Shown here: positions 35,607 through 44,932 of the stretch, piece after piece
How positions within the stretch are numbered: the stretch's first letter is position 1
Layout of the letters: each line of letters opens with the position of its first letter
NCBI RefSeq assembly: GCF_014698305.1
Contig: NZ_JACJST010000026.1
Coordinates: forward strand, 1 to 64,000
Length of the DNA stretch: 64,000 nucleotides
Origin: Anabaena lutea FACHB-196
GTDB lineage: Bacteria; Cyanobacteriota; Cyanobacteriia; Cyanobacteriales; Nostocaceae
Reading direction: 5' to 3'
Notes under the pieces: generated by a model
The model's input: the letters and a program-made list of their open reading frames with translations, nothing else
What the model was told of the DNA's origin: nothing
Databases searched by the model: none
Program-made: the position numbers and the translations under genes

Positions 35607-37064
35607 TTAACTTCGCGGATACTGGTTACGTAAGCGTTTAATCCCCAATAAACCCGGAAAAGTCTTGGCAATAAAAATTAACCCCACAATAGGTAGGAGC
35701 GAAGTTGTAAAGATAATCAGACTCCGCATAGTAACTGCTGCTGTAAAAAAGCCTAAAGCGTTGACTACTATACCGTAACCAGTAGTATGAAATGTAGCTG
35801 TGCGAGACCACCAAGTTGCTAATATACCTATGCACAGGGATATTAATATAACTGCCAACATACCACCCATCATGTAGCTTTCGCCAACATAAGTTGTAGC
35901 TACTGTCCAACCATCAGCACCCACGACTTCTTCGATGGATATACTTAGACCTTCCGGTTTGTTAGGCCACAAAATTCTAGGTATGGGTTTGGTGGCAAAT
36001 ACAAATAACAATTCCAGTCCCAGAAAATCATGCTTCATCGGGAAGGCATCAACTAATAAACCGATGCTATTCAGGTTGTAATCCACTGCTAGCGTTCCTT
36101 GTACCTTCTGACTAGCGTAGGCTGCGGTTGCTAAATATCTGCTGATGCCCATCTCTCTAAACCCCAGCATATGACGGGTGGCAAACACCATAGCATATCC
36201 CATCACAGCAATAGGAACAGTGACATTAAACAGATTAGGACGCTGTAATGTTAGTAAATAGCCACCCAGGAATGTGGCAATATAGGCACCAACAACACTG
36301 CGTGTTCCGCCTGCAAATCCATCCAACAAATTGAACGCAAAGACGATTACAACCAAAAATATTTGCCAACTGCGAAAAGATTGACGACGATTCCAGATAA
36401 TACCTGCTAGGGGTGGTAAGACGTAAGAAAATAGCTTCAGTTCCGACAAAAATACTCGCCAGTCGCCTAAACGCCCTCGTCCCCACGGCACAGCAAACCG
36501 TGGACCAAGTTGAGCTTCCATTAGCTTAATAGGATTGAAGTCAACTGACATAAAAACATATAAGTATGCGAGAAAGGCTGAGATGCAAAATATCCGAAAC
36601 AGCGCTTTATCAGGAATATTACCGAAGTCTAACCAACTGGGAGGTGCTGGCTTAAACAAAGTTATGTGGCGACCAATTCCCAGTCCACCAAATCCAACCA
36701 AAAGAGCGTAGAGAGCATGGGCAGTTTGCTCAGAAGTCAAAAGTTGATCAAACTTTGTCTGTGGATAGAGAAACTCAATCAGTGTTAAAAAATACAGAGA
36801 TACTATACAAGCTAAATCGGCTCGAAACAAATTTTGCAACCCGCGACGACTGTCACTCCAGATACTGAGAGCTATTCCCACTATCACGATTATAGCTACC
36901 TGATTAGCCATGAGGCTAGGAGCTTGATCTAAACTAATATTTACATATGCTATGACTAAGCTAGATATCAAGGCAACTGTTCCCAAAAATGTTGCCTTTG
37001 TTATGCGTTTTTTGGTGATAGGTGGCTTTTGCGGTGAATAGTAGGGATTGCTGGAGATGCTCAT
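35607..37064 (-). CDS. Wzy-like polysaccharide polymerase (integral membrane)
   Basis: The 485-residue membrane protein has about eleven hydrophobic segments, the topology of O-antigen or EPS polymerases, with a large periplasmic loop around 300-400 (IPRILWPNKPEGLSISIEEVVG and TTYVGESYMMGG). These WPNKP and YVGE motifs recall oligosaccharide repeat-unit polymerases (TIGR04370 type). It would join repeat units on a lipid carrier in the periplasm. No Wzx flippase is adjacent, so which flippase feeds it is open; the ABC exporter at 57.6-60.7 kb may serve a different glycan. Confidence 0.75.
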   Translation of the reverse strand: MSISSNPYYSPQKPPITKKRITKATFLGTVALISSLVIAYVNISLDQAPSLMANQVAIIVIVGIALSIWSDSRRGLQNLFRADLACIVSLYFLTLIEFLYPQTKFDQLLTSEQTAHALYALLVGFGGLGIGRHITLFKPAPPSWLDFGNIPDKALFRIFCISAFLAYLYVFMSVDFNPIKLMEAQLGPRFAVPWGRGRLGDWRVFLSELKLFSYVLPPLAGIIWNRRQSFRSWQIFLVVIVFAFNLLDGFAGGTRSVVGAYIATFLGGYLLTLQRPNLFNVTVPIAVMGYAMVFATRHMLGFREMGISRYLATAAYASQKVQGTLAVDYNLNSIGLLVDAFPMKHDFLGLELLFVFATKPIPRILWPNKPEGLSISIEEVVGADGWTVATTYVGESYMMGGMLAVILISLCIGILATWWSRTATFHTTGYGIVVNALGFFTAAVTMRSLIIFTTSLLPIVGLIFIAKTFPGLLGIKRLRNQYPRS

Positions 37065-37131
37065 GAGCTTGATATCATGTCCAATAAAAAACTGCGAATC
37101 TGCGAACTAATAGACGTTGCATACAACATCT

Positions 37132-38307
37132 CTACATTATGGGTAATTTGCCAGATATGTTACGAATGAGCTTGTGATAGAGAGATTCATAACTATCTAC
37201 CATATTTGCTAAAGAAAATCGCTCTTTGATTAATTGATAACCTGCACTAGCCACAGAATCCCGTAAACCTGGATTAACAAAAGCGTCTAACCCAGTGAGG
37301 TTGTCTTCTCCAGAAGCTATGAAACAAACCTCTGGGGGAAACTTTAGCTCATATGCTAGAGATGAACTAATCATACATGGCAAAGACCAAGCCATGGCCT
37401 CCAACAAAGCAAATGGTAATCCCTCAAACTGAGCAGGATGAAAAAATCCATCTGCTGCTGCTAAAAATGGTGTCACGTCTTTTTGCCAACCTAAGCGTTG
37501 GATGTATTCTTGGGCATTATATTCGACAACCCATTGATCCCACATGGGAGTTAAACGCCCATCTCCAACCCATAAAAAACGCGCAGTAGGAATGTTACGC
37601 TTGAGGTGAGTAGCCCATTGTAAAAATAGCAGCGGTTGCTTTTGTGCTTCCATTCTTCCCACTGCTACTATTAGTAATTCATCTGCATGGATTCCTAGTT
37701 GGGAACGAGCGGATTGACGCTTTGTCAAACGTTCTGTATCTTCAGGAATGCAAACTCCATTGTCAATGACTGTTATTTTCTCAGCCAAAGAAGGGAGAAA
37801 CTTTTTTAATTCTCGACCACGATTTTCGGAAATGGCTAGAAGTGAACCGCTAAAATTATTTAATGCTCTTTTAGCTATTTTGTCCCGCCATGTGCCTAAA
37901 ACTGCTCCTAAACTGGACTGAGTTTGGGTAATATGGATAGTTGCCAATGTCGGTATTTGTAGAGAATCAGACCATGTTAATAAATCCAACCCATCTTCTA
38001 AGTTTTGCTTGTTGAAATGAATAATATCAGGTTGAAAAGCTTGCCAATCTGAGATACAACCATGATGAGAGCGAGGGAAAACATCTGAAAAGGAACGCAA
38101 TTTACGATTGTATGTATTGACGTAGGGCGATCGCAATACTTCTCCAAACCTACCAAATGAACTAGCAAGTTCATCCATGATTGGATGTTGAGAACACCAT
38201 AATCCCACAGAATAGCCCCGATTTGCTAGTTCTTGCCCTAGATAAATTAAATAGAGTTCACCTCCACCGCGTGACCCAGAACTGCTGCTAACAAATAAGA
38301 TTCGCAT
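37132..38307 (-). CDS. GT4 family glycosyltransferase
   Basis: A 391-residue GT-B enzyme starting MRILFVSSSSGSRGGGELYLIYLG. The donor half has ELLIVAVGRMEAQKQPLLFLQWATHLK and the end of the fold FFHPAQFEGLPFALLEAMAWSLPCMISS, the GT4 EX7E motif. I chose ATG 38307 because the longer frame begins with TTG and adds 18 residues with no family match. It follows another GT4 in the same direction, 54 bases downstream, and precedes the polymerase gene. Donor and linkage cannot be told from sequence. Confidence 0.92.
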   Translation of the reverse strand: MRILFVSSSSGSRGGGELYLIYLGQELANRGYSVGLWCSQHPIMDELASSFGRFGEVLRSPYVNTYNRKLRSFSDVFPRSHHGCISDWQAFQPDIIHFNKQNLEDGLDLLTWSDSLQIPTLATIHITQTQSSLGAVLGTWRDKIAKRALNNFSGSLLAISENRGRELKKFLPSLAEKITVIDNGVCIPEDTERLTKRQSARSQLGIHADELLIVAVGRMEAQKQPLLFLQWATHLKRNIPTARFLWVGDGRLTPMWDQWVVEYNAQEYIQRLGWQKDVTPFLAAADGFFHPAQFEGLPFALLEAMAWSLPCMISSSLAYELKFPPEVCFIASGEDNLTGLDAFVNPGLRDSVASAGYQLIKERFSLANMVDSYESLYHKLIRNISGKLPIM

Positions 38308-38361
38308 TAAATTGTGATAATTAATTTTTGAACAATCTCTAACATCAATAAACCAAACCAA

Positions 38362-39462
38362 CTATGGAGCAACTTTTTGAAACACGTCAATCCAACTTTC
38401 TGCACCTGCCTGTAGCGAAAATTTAATTGCTTTTTTGAGTGATTCTTCGCTTGCTGCTGCAATTGTTTCTGGATTGTTTAAATAATTTATTAAAATTTCA
38501 GTTAGACTGATAACATCACCTGATGGAAATAGAAAGCCATTTTTACCAGGTTCAACTAAATCATAAGCAGCACCAACTGTATCAGAACAAATAATAGGTA
38601 ATCCAGCCCCAAGAGCTTGATTAACAACTACTCCCCAGCCATCATATCGACTAGGTAAGACAAATATATCAGCTTCTCGAAAAAAATGCGGCAAATTTTC
38701 AGGAGATTGAAATCCTGCATATTCAATTTTTTGCCGAGTCATAATGGGTAATACTGCTAACAATTGAGGAAGTTCTGCTTCTCTTCCCACCAGCAGTAAA
38801 CGAGCATTTAAACCAGCTTGAATCAGCTGATCAAATGCTTGAATCAGAATATCGACTCCTTTGCGCGCAATCATCTGACCACAAAACAGAATAGTAATGG
38901 GATTGCGTGGACGCTGGGGTAAATCTTGGCTAAAAGAGTTCAAGTCACAGTAGTAAGGAATATTAAAAATAGGTTTATCAGGAAACCGTTGTTGGTAGTC
39001 CTGTTGTGCTTTAGTGCCAATGGCTGCGATCGCTCGACAACATTTTAAACTATCTGCTAAGTATTTTTGTAATTTTCCTTTAATTCCCTGTGAACTACCC
39101 ACCATTTTTTCACCCCAAAAAATACAAGGAATTTTTTGAGCTTGCAATCTGAGTAACAACTGAGTAGTTACATTCATATAGCCATTTAGCACCACCACAT
39201 CAGCTTGAGAGGTTGATGGAAAATGCCAGTTAAAATGAAATCGAGATAAACCCCAAGCTAAATGAAACCCTGGTAATACGTGTTCATAAGGTTGCAAAGG
39301 CTTTTCAGGCCAAGGAGAATCGGCGCAAGCTGGTTCTAAGTATAAAATTTTTAAGTTTATATCAGGATGTTGAGATATGGCGTAGAATAAATCTCTTTGA
39401 TATGGAGATGGGAGTATAGAATAGAAAATCACACTAATTTTTGGAACATGAGCATATTTCAT
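38362..39462 (-). CDS. GT4 family glycosyltransferase
   Basis: The 366-residue protein opens with ISVIFYSILPSPYQRDLFYAI, typical of GT4 enzymes that act on polysaccharide repeat units. The C-terminal domain has TILFCGQMIARKGVDILIQAFDQLI and READIFVLPSRYDGWGVVVNQALGAGLPIICS, where GxxxxEALA-like geometry is kept. The first helix SPYQRDLFYAISQHP suggests a membrane-proximal acceptor (lipid-linked oligosaccharide). It is one of two adjacent GT4 genes and probably acts on neighbouring sugars. Confidence 0.9.
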   Translation of the reverse strand: MKYAHVPKISVIFYSILPSPYQRDLFYAISQHPDINLKILYLEPACADSPWPEKPLQPYEHVLPGFHLAWGLSRFHFNWHFPSTSQADVVVLNGYMNVTTQLLLRLQAQKIPCIFWGEKMVGSSQGIKGKLQKYLADSLKCCRAIAAIGTKAQQDYQQRFPDKPIFNIPYYCDLNSFSQDLPQRPRNPITILFCGQMIARKGVDILIQAFDQLIQAGLNARLLLVGREAELPQLLAVLPIMTRQKIEYAGFQSPENLPHFFREADIFVLPSRYDGWGVVVNQALGAGLPIICSDTVGAAYDLVEPGKNGFLFPSGDVISLTEILINYLNNPETIAAASEESLKKAIKFSLQAGAESWIDVFQKVAP

Positions 39463-39606
39463 ACTTACATTCTTCTATTTCCGAAAAAACTTAACTTAGT
39501 TAGTATTTTAAATGATACTTTCTTAAATTAAATTTATTTGACATTATTCAATATTTTCTTTAGTTCTAAATTTAGAATTTCACAGCCCTTCCCGAAAGTA
39601 AAGACT

Positions 39607-40341
39607 TTATTTTTCCTCCAAATCTAAAATACTTTTCTTTATAAAGATACAATCATACTGCAACACATATCCTGTCACTGAATCCACATAAACTGGTGAC
39701 ATAGAAACCAATTCAAACCCCATGTTCAAAATCAACATAAACATTTCTGGAAAAAGTTTTTCACCAGAATATAACTGCCTCATAGATAGTTCTATCTCCA
39801 GTATAATAATGCTCTCTTTAATTAAATTTTGACAGCCTTTTAATACTTGCTCTTCAAAACCTTGAGTATCGACTTTTAACCAAACGCGATGGTCTTTAAT
39901 ATTCAGTTCATCAATGAGAGAATCTAATTTACTGACTTGTACTTGCTGTTGGCGAGTTCCTTTCCAATAATCAGTATCACCCAAACCCGTTGCTGATAAT
40001 ATCGAGCTAACTTGAGATAAGTTAGAGATATTTATTTCTGTATAGCCATCAAAATCACCAATGGCTATGTTCATAGCCTGCCATTGTGAATCAGATATGA
40101 CTTTTTGATTTAACAAATCAAACACATCTTTAATGGGTTCAAAAGATATTATCAGGTTTTTATATCCTGCTTTGCGTATAGATTGGGCATATTGTCCTTC
40201 ATTAGCACCAATGTCTAAAACCAAAGAAACATGATGATCATTGAGGAACTTTATGCGGCGTACATCATGTGAATACCAAGTACTGCGAGACTGGATATCA
40301 TAACCAAAATGATAGAATATTTTTTTGATAATTTGCTTCAT
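39607..40341 (-). CDS. FkbM family methyltransferase
   Basis: The 244-residue protein belongs to FkbM-type SAM-dependent O-methyltransferases: HHVSLVLDIGANEGQYAQSIRKAGYKN with the SAM-binding DIGANEG, VWLKVDTQGFEEQVLKGCQNLI, and EIELSMRQLYSG. Such enzymes methylate hydroxyl groups of sugars in polysaccharides and in secondary metabolites. I chose ATG 40341; a GTG at 40353 adds four residues. It lies among glycosyltransferase genes and could methylate a sugar before or after transfer, altering the terminal residue recognised by an exporter. Confidence 0.9.
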   Translation of the reverse strand: MKQIIKKIFYHFGYDIQSRSTWYSHDVRRIKFLNDHHVSLVLDIGANEGQYAQSIRKAGYKNLIISFEPIKDVFDLLNQKVISDSQWQAMNIAIGDFDGYTEINISNLSQVSSILSATGLGDTDYWKGTRQQQVQVSKLDSLIDELNIKDHRVWLKVDTQGFEEQVLKGCQNLIKESIIILEIELSMRQLYSGEKLFPEMFMLILNMGFELVSMSPVYVDSVTGYVLQYDCIFIKKSILDLEEK

Positions 40342-40386
40342 GCTTGTATCCACTTTTAATCAAAAAAAGCTAATTTTTTCTTAATT

Positions 40387-41337
40387 CTAATTACAAATTA
40401 ATATTCCCGATTTAGTGCCTCTACGCAATAACAACAAAGCTCGAAAAAATGCGGCAACTACCCCTGGAATTACATATAATTGCCGCCACGGTCTTTGTAA
40501 ATTCACTTTCAGAAATACTGTTTTTCTCAAAACATGATTATATAACAAATGCCAGTACATACTGAATGTACCATGACGCAGGAGAAATAACCAAAAGCCT
40601 GTTGCTGTGTTTACGTAATTAACTTTATTTTTTAAATCACTCATTCTCAATCCACCCATAGGAACTCTCAGATGAATCAGCCAAGGACGAGGATCATAAA
40701 TACTTTTATAGCCTAATTGATGCAGCCTTAAAATCAGATCATAATCATCACCATAGGAATTACCACAAAAGTTTTCATCAAATCCACCCACTGCAAGGAA
40801 AGCACTCTTACGAATTGCACCGTTGCAAGTTGAAAAAGTGCAAACTTCTGTGCTGTGTTCGCTATTCCGATCAAACCACAGAGTTTGCTGTAGCGGAGAG
40901 AAAGTTTTAATTTTTTCCAGATAAGCAGAAGATTGAGGGATTTTATCTACTTTTGTTTCGGGAATAGAATCGGGATTACATTCGCGTCCAGAAACTATGT
41001 GAGTATTAGGGTCTATAAAATTTGCAGCATGATTGGCGATAAATAATTGATCAGGAATTTTTACATCATCATCAATAAAAAGTAAAACTTCTCCTTGAGA
41101 CTGCTGAACAGCCATATTTCTAGCAATTACAACGTCAGGCTTATCTAAAGTTAACCAAACAAGCCGAGAGTCTTGACGAACTTTTGCTAAACTCTCTTCG
41201 CATTCTTCCGGCCAAACTTGATTCTGATCAACCACAATGATTTCAAAGTCATTATAGTTTTGTTGTTGTAAATCCTGAATTGTATTGATAAGAGGCCAAA
41301 AACGCCGATAGGAAGGAACTATTACGGAAATTTTCAT
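40387..41337 (-). CDS. GT2 family glycosyltransferase
   Basis: The 316-residue enzyme starts MKISVIVPSYRRFWPLINTI with the GT-A fold, then DFEIIVVDQNQ, QGEVLLFIDDDVKIPD (the DDD is the metal-binding site) and NSYGDDYDLILRLHQLGYKSIYDP, the acidic catalytic region. It should be an inverting transferase. A hydrophobic C-terminal stretch (VIPGVVAAFFRALLLL) may associate with the membrane. I chose ATG 41337 rather than the TTG-started longer frame. It is followed by the FkbM methyltransferase gene. Confidence 0.92.
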   Translation of the reverse strand: MKISVIVPSYRRFWPLINTIQDLQQQNYNDFEIIVVDQNQVWPEECEESLAKVRQDSRLVWLTLDKPDVVIARNMAVQQSQGEVLLFIDDDVKIPDQLFIANHAANFIDPNTHIVSGRECNPDSIPETKVDKIPQSSAYLEKIKTFSPLQQTLWFDRNSEHSTEVCTFSTCNGAIRKSAFLAVGGFDENFCGNSYGDDYDLILRLHQLGYKSIYDPRPWLIHLRVPMGGLRMSDLKNKVNYVNTATGFWLFLLRHGTFSMYWHLLYNHVLRKTVFLKVNLQRPWRQLYVIPGVVAAFFRALLLLRRGTKSGILICN

Positions 41338-41473
41338 AAAACTTGAGTAGTACAAATATTACAAATACAAAAGCCTATATTCACAACGCTACCTGTATCG
41401 AAAATGATCAGCTTCTATTCTAATATTTATTAGTTTATTAGAAATAATTCAGGTAGTGATAGAGGCTAAATCC

Positions 41474-42700
41474 TTACAGAATGGAACTTTGTAATGACTG
41501 AAATAAATTTTCAAGACTCAATTTCAATGGTAAAGCTAAACCATGAGACAAATATCGTAATTGCGCTGGCTCTCTCAAAATAGACTGTATCAAATTAGCA
41601 ATTTCATTACCACTAACTTCCTCCAAAATCCAACCATTTACACCATCTACAACCACTTCACCACAGAAACGAGAAGCAATAATAGGTAATTTCCATGCTT
41701 GTGCTTCTAGTTGCGTTAATCCAAACCCATCGGAAATAGTCGGGAACAAAAACACATCTGCCATCTGGTAATATTGTGCTGTTTCACTCCTATTAACATG
41801 GCCTAACCAACGAATTTGTGGATGGTTTTGGAAATGAGATGGAATCTCAATTTGCACAGAGCCAACGATCCAGAACTCAACAGGAAATCCCTCAAGTAAT
41901 TGAACAGCATCTAATACAGCCGCAATTCCTTTTCGCAAAATTACCTGTCCTAAAAATAATACCCTTAAAGGACGCTCTTGAGAAAATAATTCTGGAGAAG
42001 TGCGGACAAACTTACTAGCTGCCTCTGGTGGAGTATATACTAAGGGAATGATATGGATTTTTTTAGGCTCAACACCTGTGTTTTCTAGGAGTTGACGCGA
42101 CCAATTGGAATTGACCACAATAGCATCAGCTAGAGTACATTCTTCTCTCCAGCTTTGCCAATATTCAGAAGGTGCTGGTTGCCAGTCTGCACGATATTGG
42201 GGGTATCGTTCATACTCTTGAGTAACAATTTTTTCTTCCCACAAACCTGGGTCAATTTGACCTAGTATTGTATACCATCCCTGTTGTTTTGCAAATCGAA
42301 AAATATCTAAAGCTGCATAGCTGTAGGAAAATAGTATGGGAGGATGTGTAATCTGGTCAGATAGCCTTGTTAAGGTCTTGATTGTCTGTTTTTGAAACCA
42401 TTGATTACGAGCAATAACTCGATTCCATCCTGTCTTTTTTTGCAGACGTTGAGTTAATTCAAATCTAATTAAAGAAGTATTGAAAGCGTGAACAGATGCT
42501 TGATCTAAGTCTGGATGGTATCTTTCCCGTAAATTAGCTAGGAAAGATTTAGGTAAAAAATTTAGTGGAGACTGAGGTGATACCCAAGCATCTGTAATCA
42601 AGTGAGCAAGCTGTCCCTGCTGTTGTAAAGCTCTGGGTATGGTGTAATGTTCACGCGCTCCAATCTGGCAAGATATCCAATTATAAGGTGCTGTAGGCAT
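41474..42700 (-). CDS. GT4 family glycosyltransferase
   Basis: The 408-residue protein has APYNWISCQIGAREHYTIPRALQQQGQLAHLITDAWV at the N-terminus, a form seen in polysaccharide GT4 enzymes that read a lipid-linked acceptor. The donor domain shows PLRVLFLGQVILRKGIAAVLDAVQLLEG and the EX7E region TISDGFGLTQLEAQAWKLPIIASRF. It is the last glycosyltransferase before the RTX genes, separated from them by a MITE remnant, and may start or end its own transcript. Confidence 0.92.
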   Translation of the reverse strand: MPTAPYNWISCQIGAREHYTIPRALQQQGQLAHLITDAWVSPQSPLNFLPKSFLANLRERYHPDLDQASVHAFNTSLIRFELTQRLQKKTGWNRVIARNQWFQKQTIKTLTRLSDQITHPPILFSYSYAALDIFRFAKQQGWYTILGQIDPGLWEEKIVTQEYERYPQYRADWQPAPSEYWQSWREECTLADAIVVNSNWSRQLLENTGVEPKKIHIIPLVYTPPEAASKFVRTSPELFSQERPLRVLFLGQVILRKGIAAVLDAVQLLEGFPVEFWIVGSVQIEIPSHFQNHPQIRWLGHVNRSETAQYYQMADVFLFPTISDGFGLTQLEAQAWKLPIIASRFCGEVVVDGVNGWILEEVSGNEIANLIQSILREPAQLRYLSHGLALPLKLSLENLFQSLQSSIL

Positions 42701-42722
42701 GGATGCGGAATTTATTTCTAAC

Positions 42723-42919
42723 TATAGGACTTACGCACTGTACAAATTAATCATAGTATGCTTTCACGAAAGTAGGTCGTTTCCGGCTTTTATCCACAAT
42801 TATTTTGATTGTAAATAGACCAGTATTGTAGGGGTTTAGCAATGCGCTTTACCCCTACGGAAGATATGGTTTTTAGACAATACATATTTAACATTGATTG
42901 TCAATGCGTAACTTCTATA
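42723..42919. mobile_element. MITE remnant with imperfect terminal inverted repeats
   Basis: TATAGGACTTACGCACTG (42723-42740) and the complement of CAATGCGTAACTTCTATA (42902-42919) agree at 15 of 18 positions. The AGGACTTACGCA end is a familiar cyanobacterial small-element end. Inside is a hairpin, GTAGGGGT (42828-42835) with ACCCCTAC (42851-42858). There is no coding capacity. Confidence 0.6.
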
Positions 42920-42924
42920 ATACT

Positions 42925-42962
42925 AAAATGAGATCCTCCACTTCTTAAAGAAGTCGAGGATC
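42925..42962 (-). terminator. Rho-independent terminator of the first RTX gene
   Basis: GATCCTCCACTTCTT and AAGAAGTCGAGGATC form a near-perfect stem (42932-42962). In the leftward transcript it is followed by TCTCATTTT. It is near-identical in design to the hairpin at 44840-44870 behind the paralogue. Confidence 0.75.
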
Positions 42963-43023
42963 TAAAAACTGAATATTAACTTTTACTTTTGAAAGATGCT
43001 TAACTATAAGTCAAGCATGGCTA

Positions 43024-44370
43024 TTAAACGAGTGTTATGTCTGCTGCTGCTAATACAGTACCAACTCCCAAGTTAGCGAAGACTCCACCTGCTCCAGTAC
43101 CAAAAGCCGACAAATTTTCATTGTAGAACAAGTCTCCCGTGCCTCGATTATAAACAAAGTATGCATTTTGAGCATCAAGACCAGAGTTAGTAGCTTGGTT
43201 GACTGAGATAAAACCATTAGCAACCGCTGACAAATCTAACCCCACAGAAGCAGCTACAGCTGCAAAGGTGTCAACATTCAAACCAATTCCATCTATTCCA
43301 GATACGAAGCCTGTAATTCTATCCTTGCCCACAGTAGTACTTGTAGATCCGTTGAACCCTAAAGTAACCCCTGTTTCTGCTAACAACCCTGTGAATGGAT
43401 CTACAGCTAAAGCTTGACCACCAAATTCAAAAATATCAGCGCCAGAGCCGCCAATGAGAGTATCATTACCCGCTTTTCCATTCAGGGTGTCATTGCCCGC
43501 GCCACCTGTCAGAATATTAGCAGCAGAATTTCCTATTATTGTAGTATCAACATTGCTGTTCTGTCTGACATTGGCAACATTATTTCCAGCGATATTGATA
43601 AATTCAATTTCACTACCCATATTAGTCCAAGTATTGCCAGTGCCGAGGACGTTAACGTCAACACTATCAAAACCTTCACCGGGAAGCTCGATTATATTAT
43701 CAAGAGAATCAATGATGTAGCTATCATCACCGGTTCCACCACTGAGGATATCTGCGCCTGTTCCAGCAATTAAGATGTCATTCCCTTGATTACCGAATAA
43801 TTGATCATTACCCGCACCGCCATCAATTATGTCGTTGCCGAAACCACCAGTAATTGTATCGTTACCAGCTAATCCAAATAAGATATTATCGCTGCCGTTG
43901 CCGGTAATAACATTGGCGAAATTATTGCCTTCACCAACTACAGCGCTTCCACCAAGAGTCAGGTTCTCAATCTGACTTCCGCTGATAAATGTGACTCCAG
44001 CCGCACCAGTCGACAAAGAAAAGTCACGGGTAGAAAAAACGGTATCGTTTCCACCACCTGTTTCATTGATATTTAAGCCTGTGTAGGTAATAGAATCATA
44101 AACTTGATAATAGTCATCTCCTGCACCGCCTATATAGACACCAGAAGGACCAATAAGGTCAAAAGTGTCATTGCCGGCTTCCCCTTCGAGTCTTGCACCC
44201 TCGGCTCCTCTTAAAACATCATCCCCGGCTCCAGCTTTTACCTTGGTGTTAGTGGTAAAACTGGCAAACAGATCGTTACTGCCTGTACCGATTACCGTTG
44301 CATTGCTAAGATTGGGTACTACAGTACCATCGACAGTGTAATATCCGTCAAAAATATTGAATATTGCCAT
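43024..44370 (-). CDS. RTX-type calcium-binding secreted protein (first copy)
   Basis: The 448-residue acidic protein has several nonapeptide repeat blocks (GGxGxDxUx), as in GLAGNDTITGGFGNDIIDGG and GGTGDDSYI (about 165-215), which bind Ca2+ in beta-rolls. Another set is near 285-310 (GGAGNDTLNGKAGNDTLIGG). The C-terminal YFVYNRGTGDLFYNENLSAFGTGAGGVF and a terminal hydrophobic/acidic stretch are those of type I-secreted cyanobacterial proteins. It would be exported and fold in external calcium; no ABC transporter for it is present. It is about 60-70% similar by eye to the next copy, with which it shares leader and terminator. It may bind or shape the sheath polysaccharide. Confidence 0.9.
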   Translation of the reverse strand: MAIFNIFDGYYTVDGTVVPNLSNATVIGTGSNDLFASFTTNTKVKAGAGDDVLRGAEGARLEGEAGNDTFDLIGPSGVYIGGAGDDYYQVYDSITYTGLNINETGGGNDTVFSTRDFSLSTGAAGVTFISGSQIENLTLGGSAVVGEGNNFANVITGNGSDNILFGLAGNDTITGGFGNDIIDGGAGNDQLFGNQGNDILIAGTGADILSGGTGDDSYIIDSLDNIIELPGEGFDSVDVNVLGTGNTWTNMGSEIEFINIAGNNVANVRQNSNVDTTIIGNSAANILTGGAGNDTLNGKAGNDTLIGGSGADIFEFGGQALAVDPFTGLLAETGVTLGFNGSTSTTVGKDRITGFVSGIDGIGLNVDTFAAVAASVGLDLSAVANGFISVNQATNSGLDAQNAYFVYNRGTGDLFYNENLSAFGTGAGGVFANLGVGTVLAAADITLV

Positions 44371-44932
44371 ATTTCGGAAGAATCCTGTTGTTATCTAGGT
44401 GTAAAACTTAATTCGACTTTGGTACTCTTGCTCAGGATAAAAAAATATCCCTAGCTTAATGTGAATTTCCAATCCTGTTAGAGTACTGATTCGGTTTTAC
44501 ATATGAGAGTGTACCATACTTGTTGTTTAACAAACTTAAATAGCTAACATTAGTGACTATACGTTGCATATACTAAAAGTAATGTTGCATATACAGACTT
44601 AAAAAATATTTTTTTGTATTTCGCGCCATCTAACCTTCGGCAAGACTTGGATTAATTTATGTATTAGCATAATATTTTGTACTTATATGTATATAGACTA
44701 AATACTAAACATAGATATACTCTATTATCTACGCCCTAAAGTTCCGCGCATTCTCTAATATCTGGGGCTATTCTCCATTTCATTCACAATGACATCACGA
44801 TTTTTTCGACTTTTGCAATCAGAGGTTATTGAAAAATGAGATCCCCAACTTCTCAAAGAAATCGGGGATCTGAAATAGTAAATATTAACTTTTACTTTTG
44901 AAAGACGCTTAACTATAAGTCAAGCATGGCTA
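44371..44932. other. Intergenic region between the two RTX genes
   Basis: About 560 bases. The right end (44838-44932) is the 3' UTR of the second copy with its terminator. The left end (44371-44460) is the leader of the first copy, resembling 46289-46375. The middle is AT-rich with no gene seen and probably holds the promoter of the first copy. Confidence 0.55.
44832..44870 (-). terminator. Rho-independent terminator of the second RTX gene
   Basis: GATCCCC and GGGGATC flank an ACTTCTC/AGAAAT stem around an AA loop (44840-44870), followed in the leftward transcript by TCATTTTTC. Same design as at 42925-42962. Confidence 0.75.
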
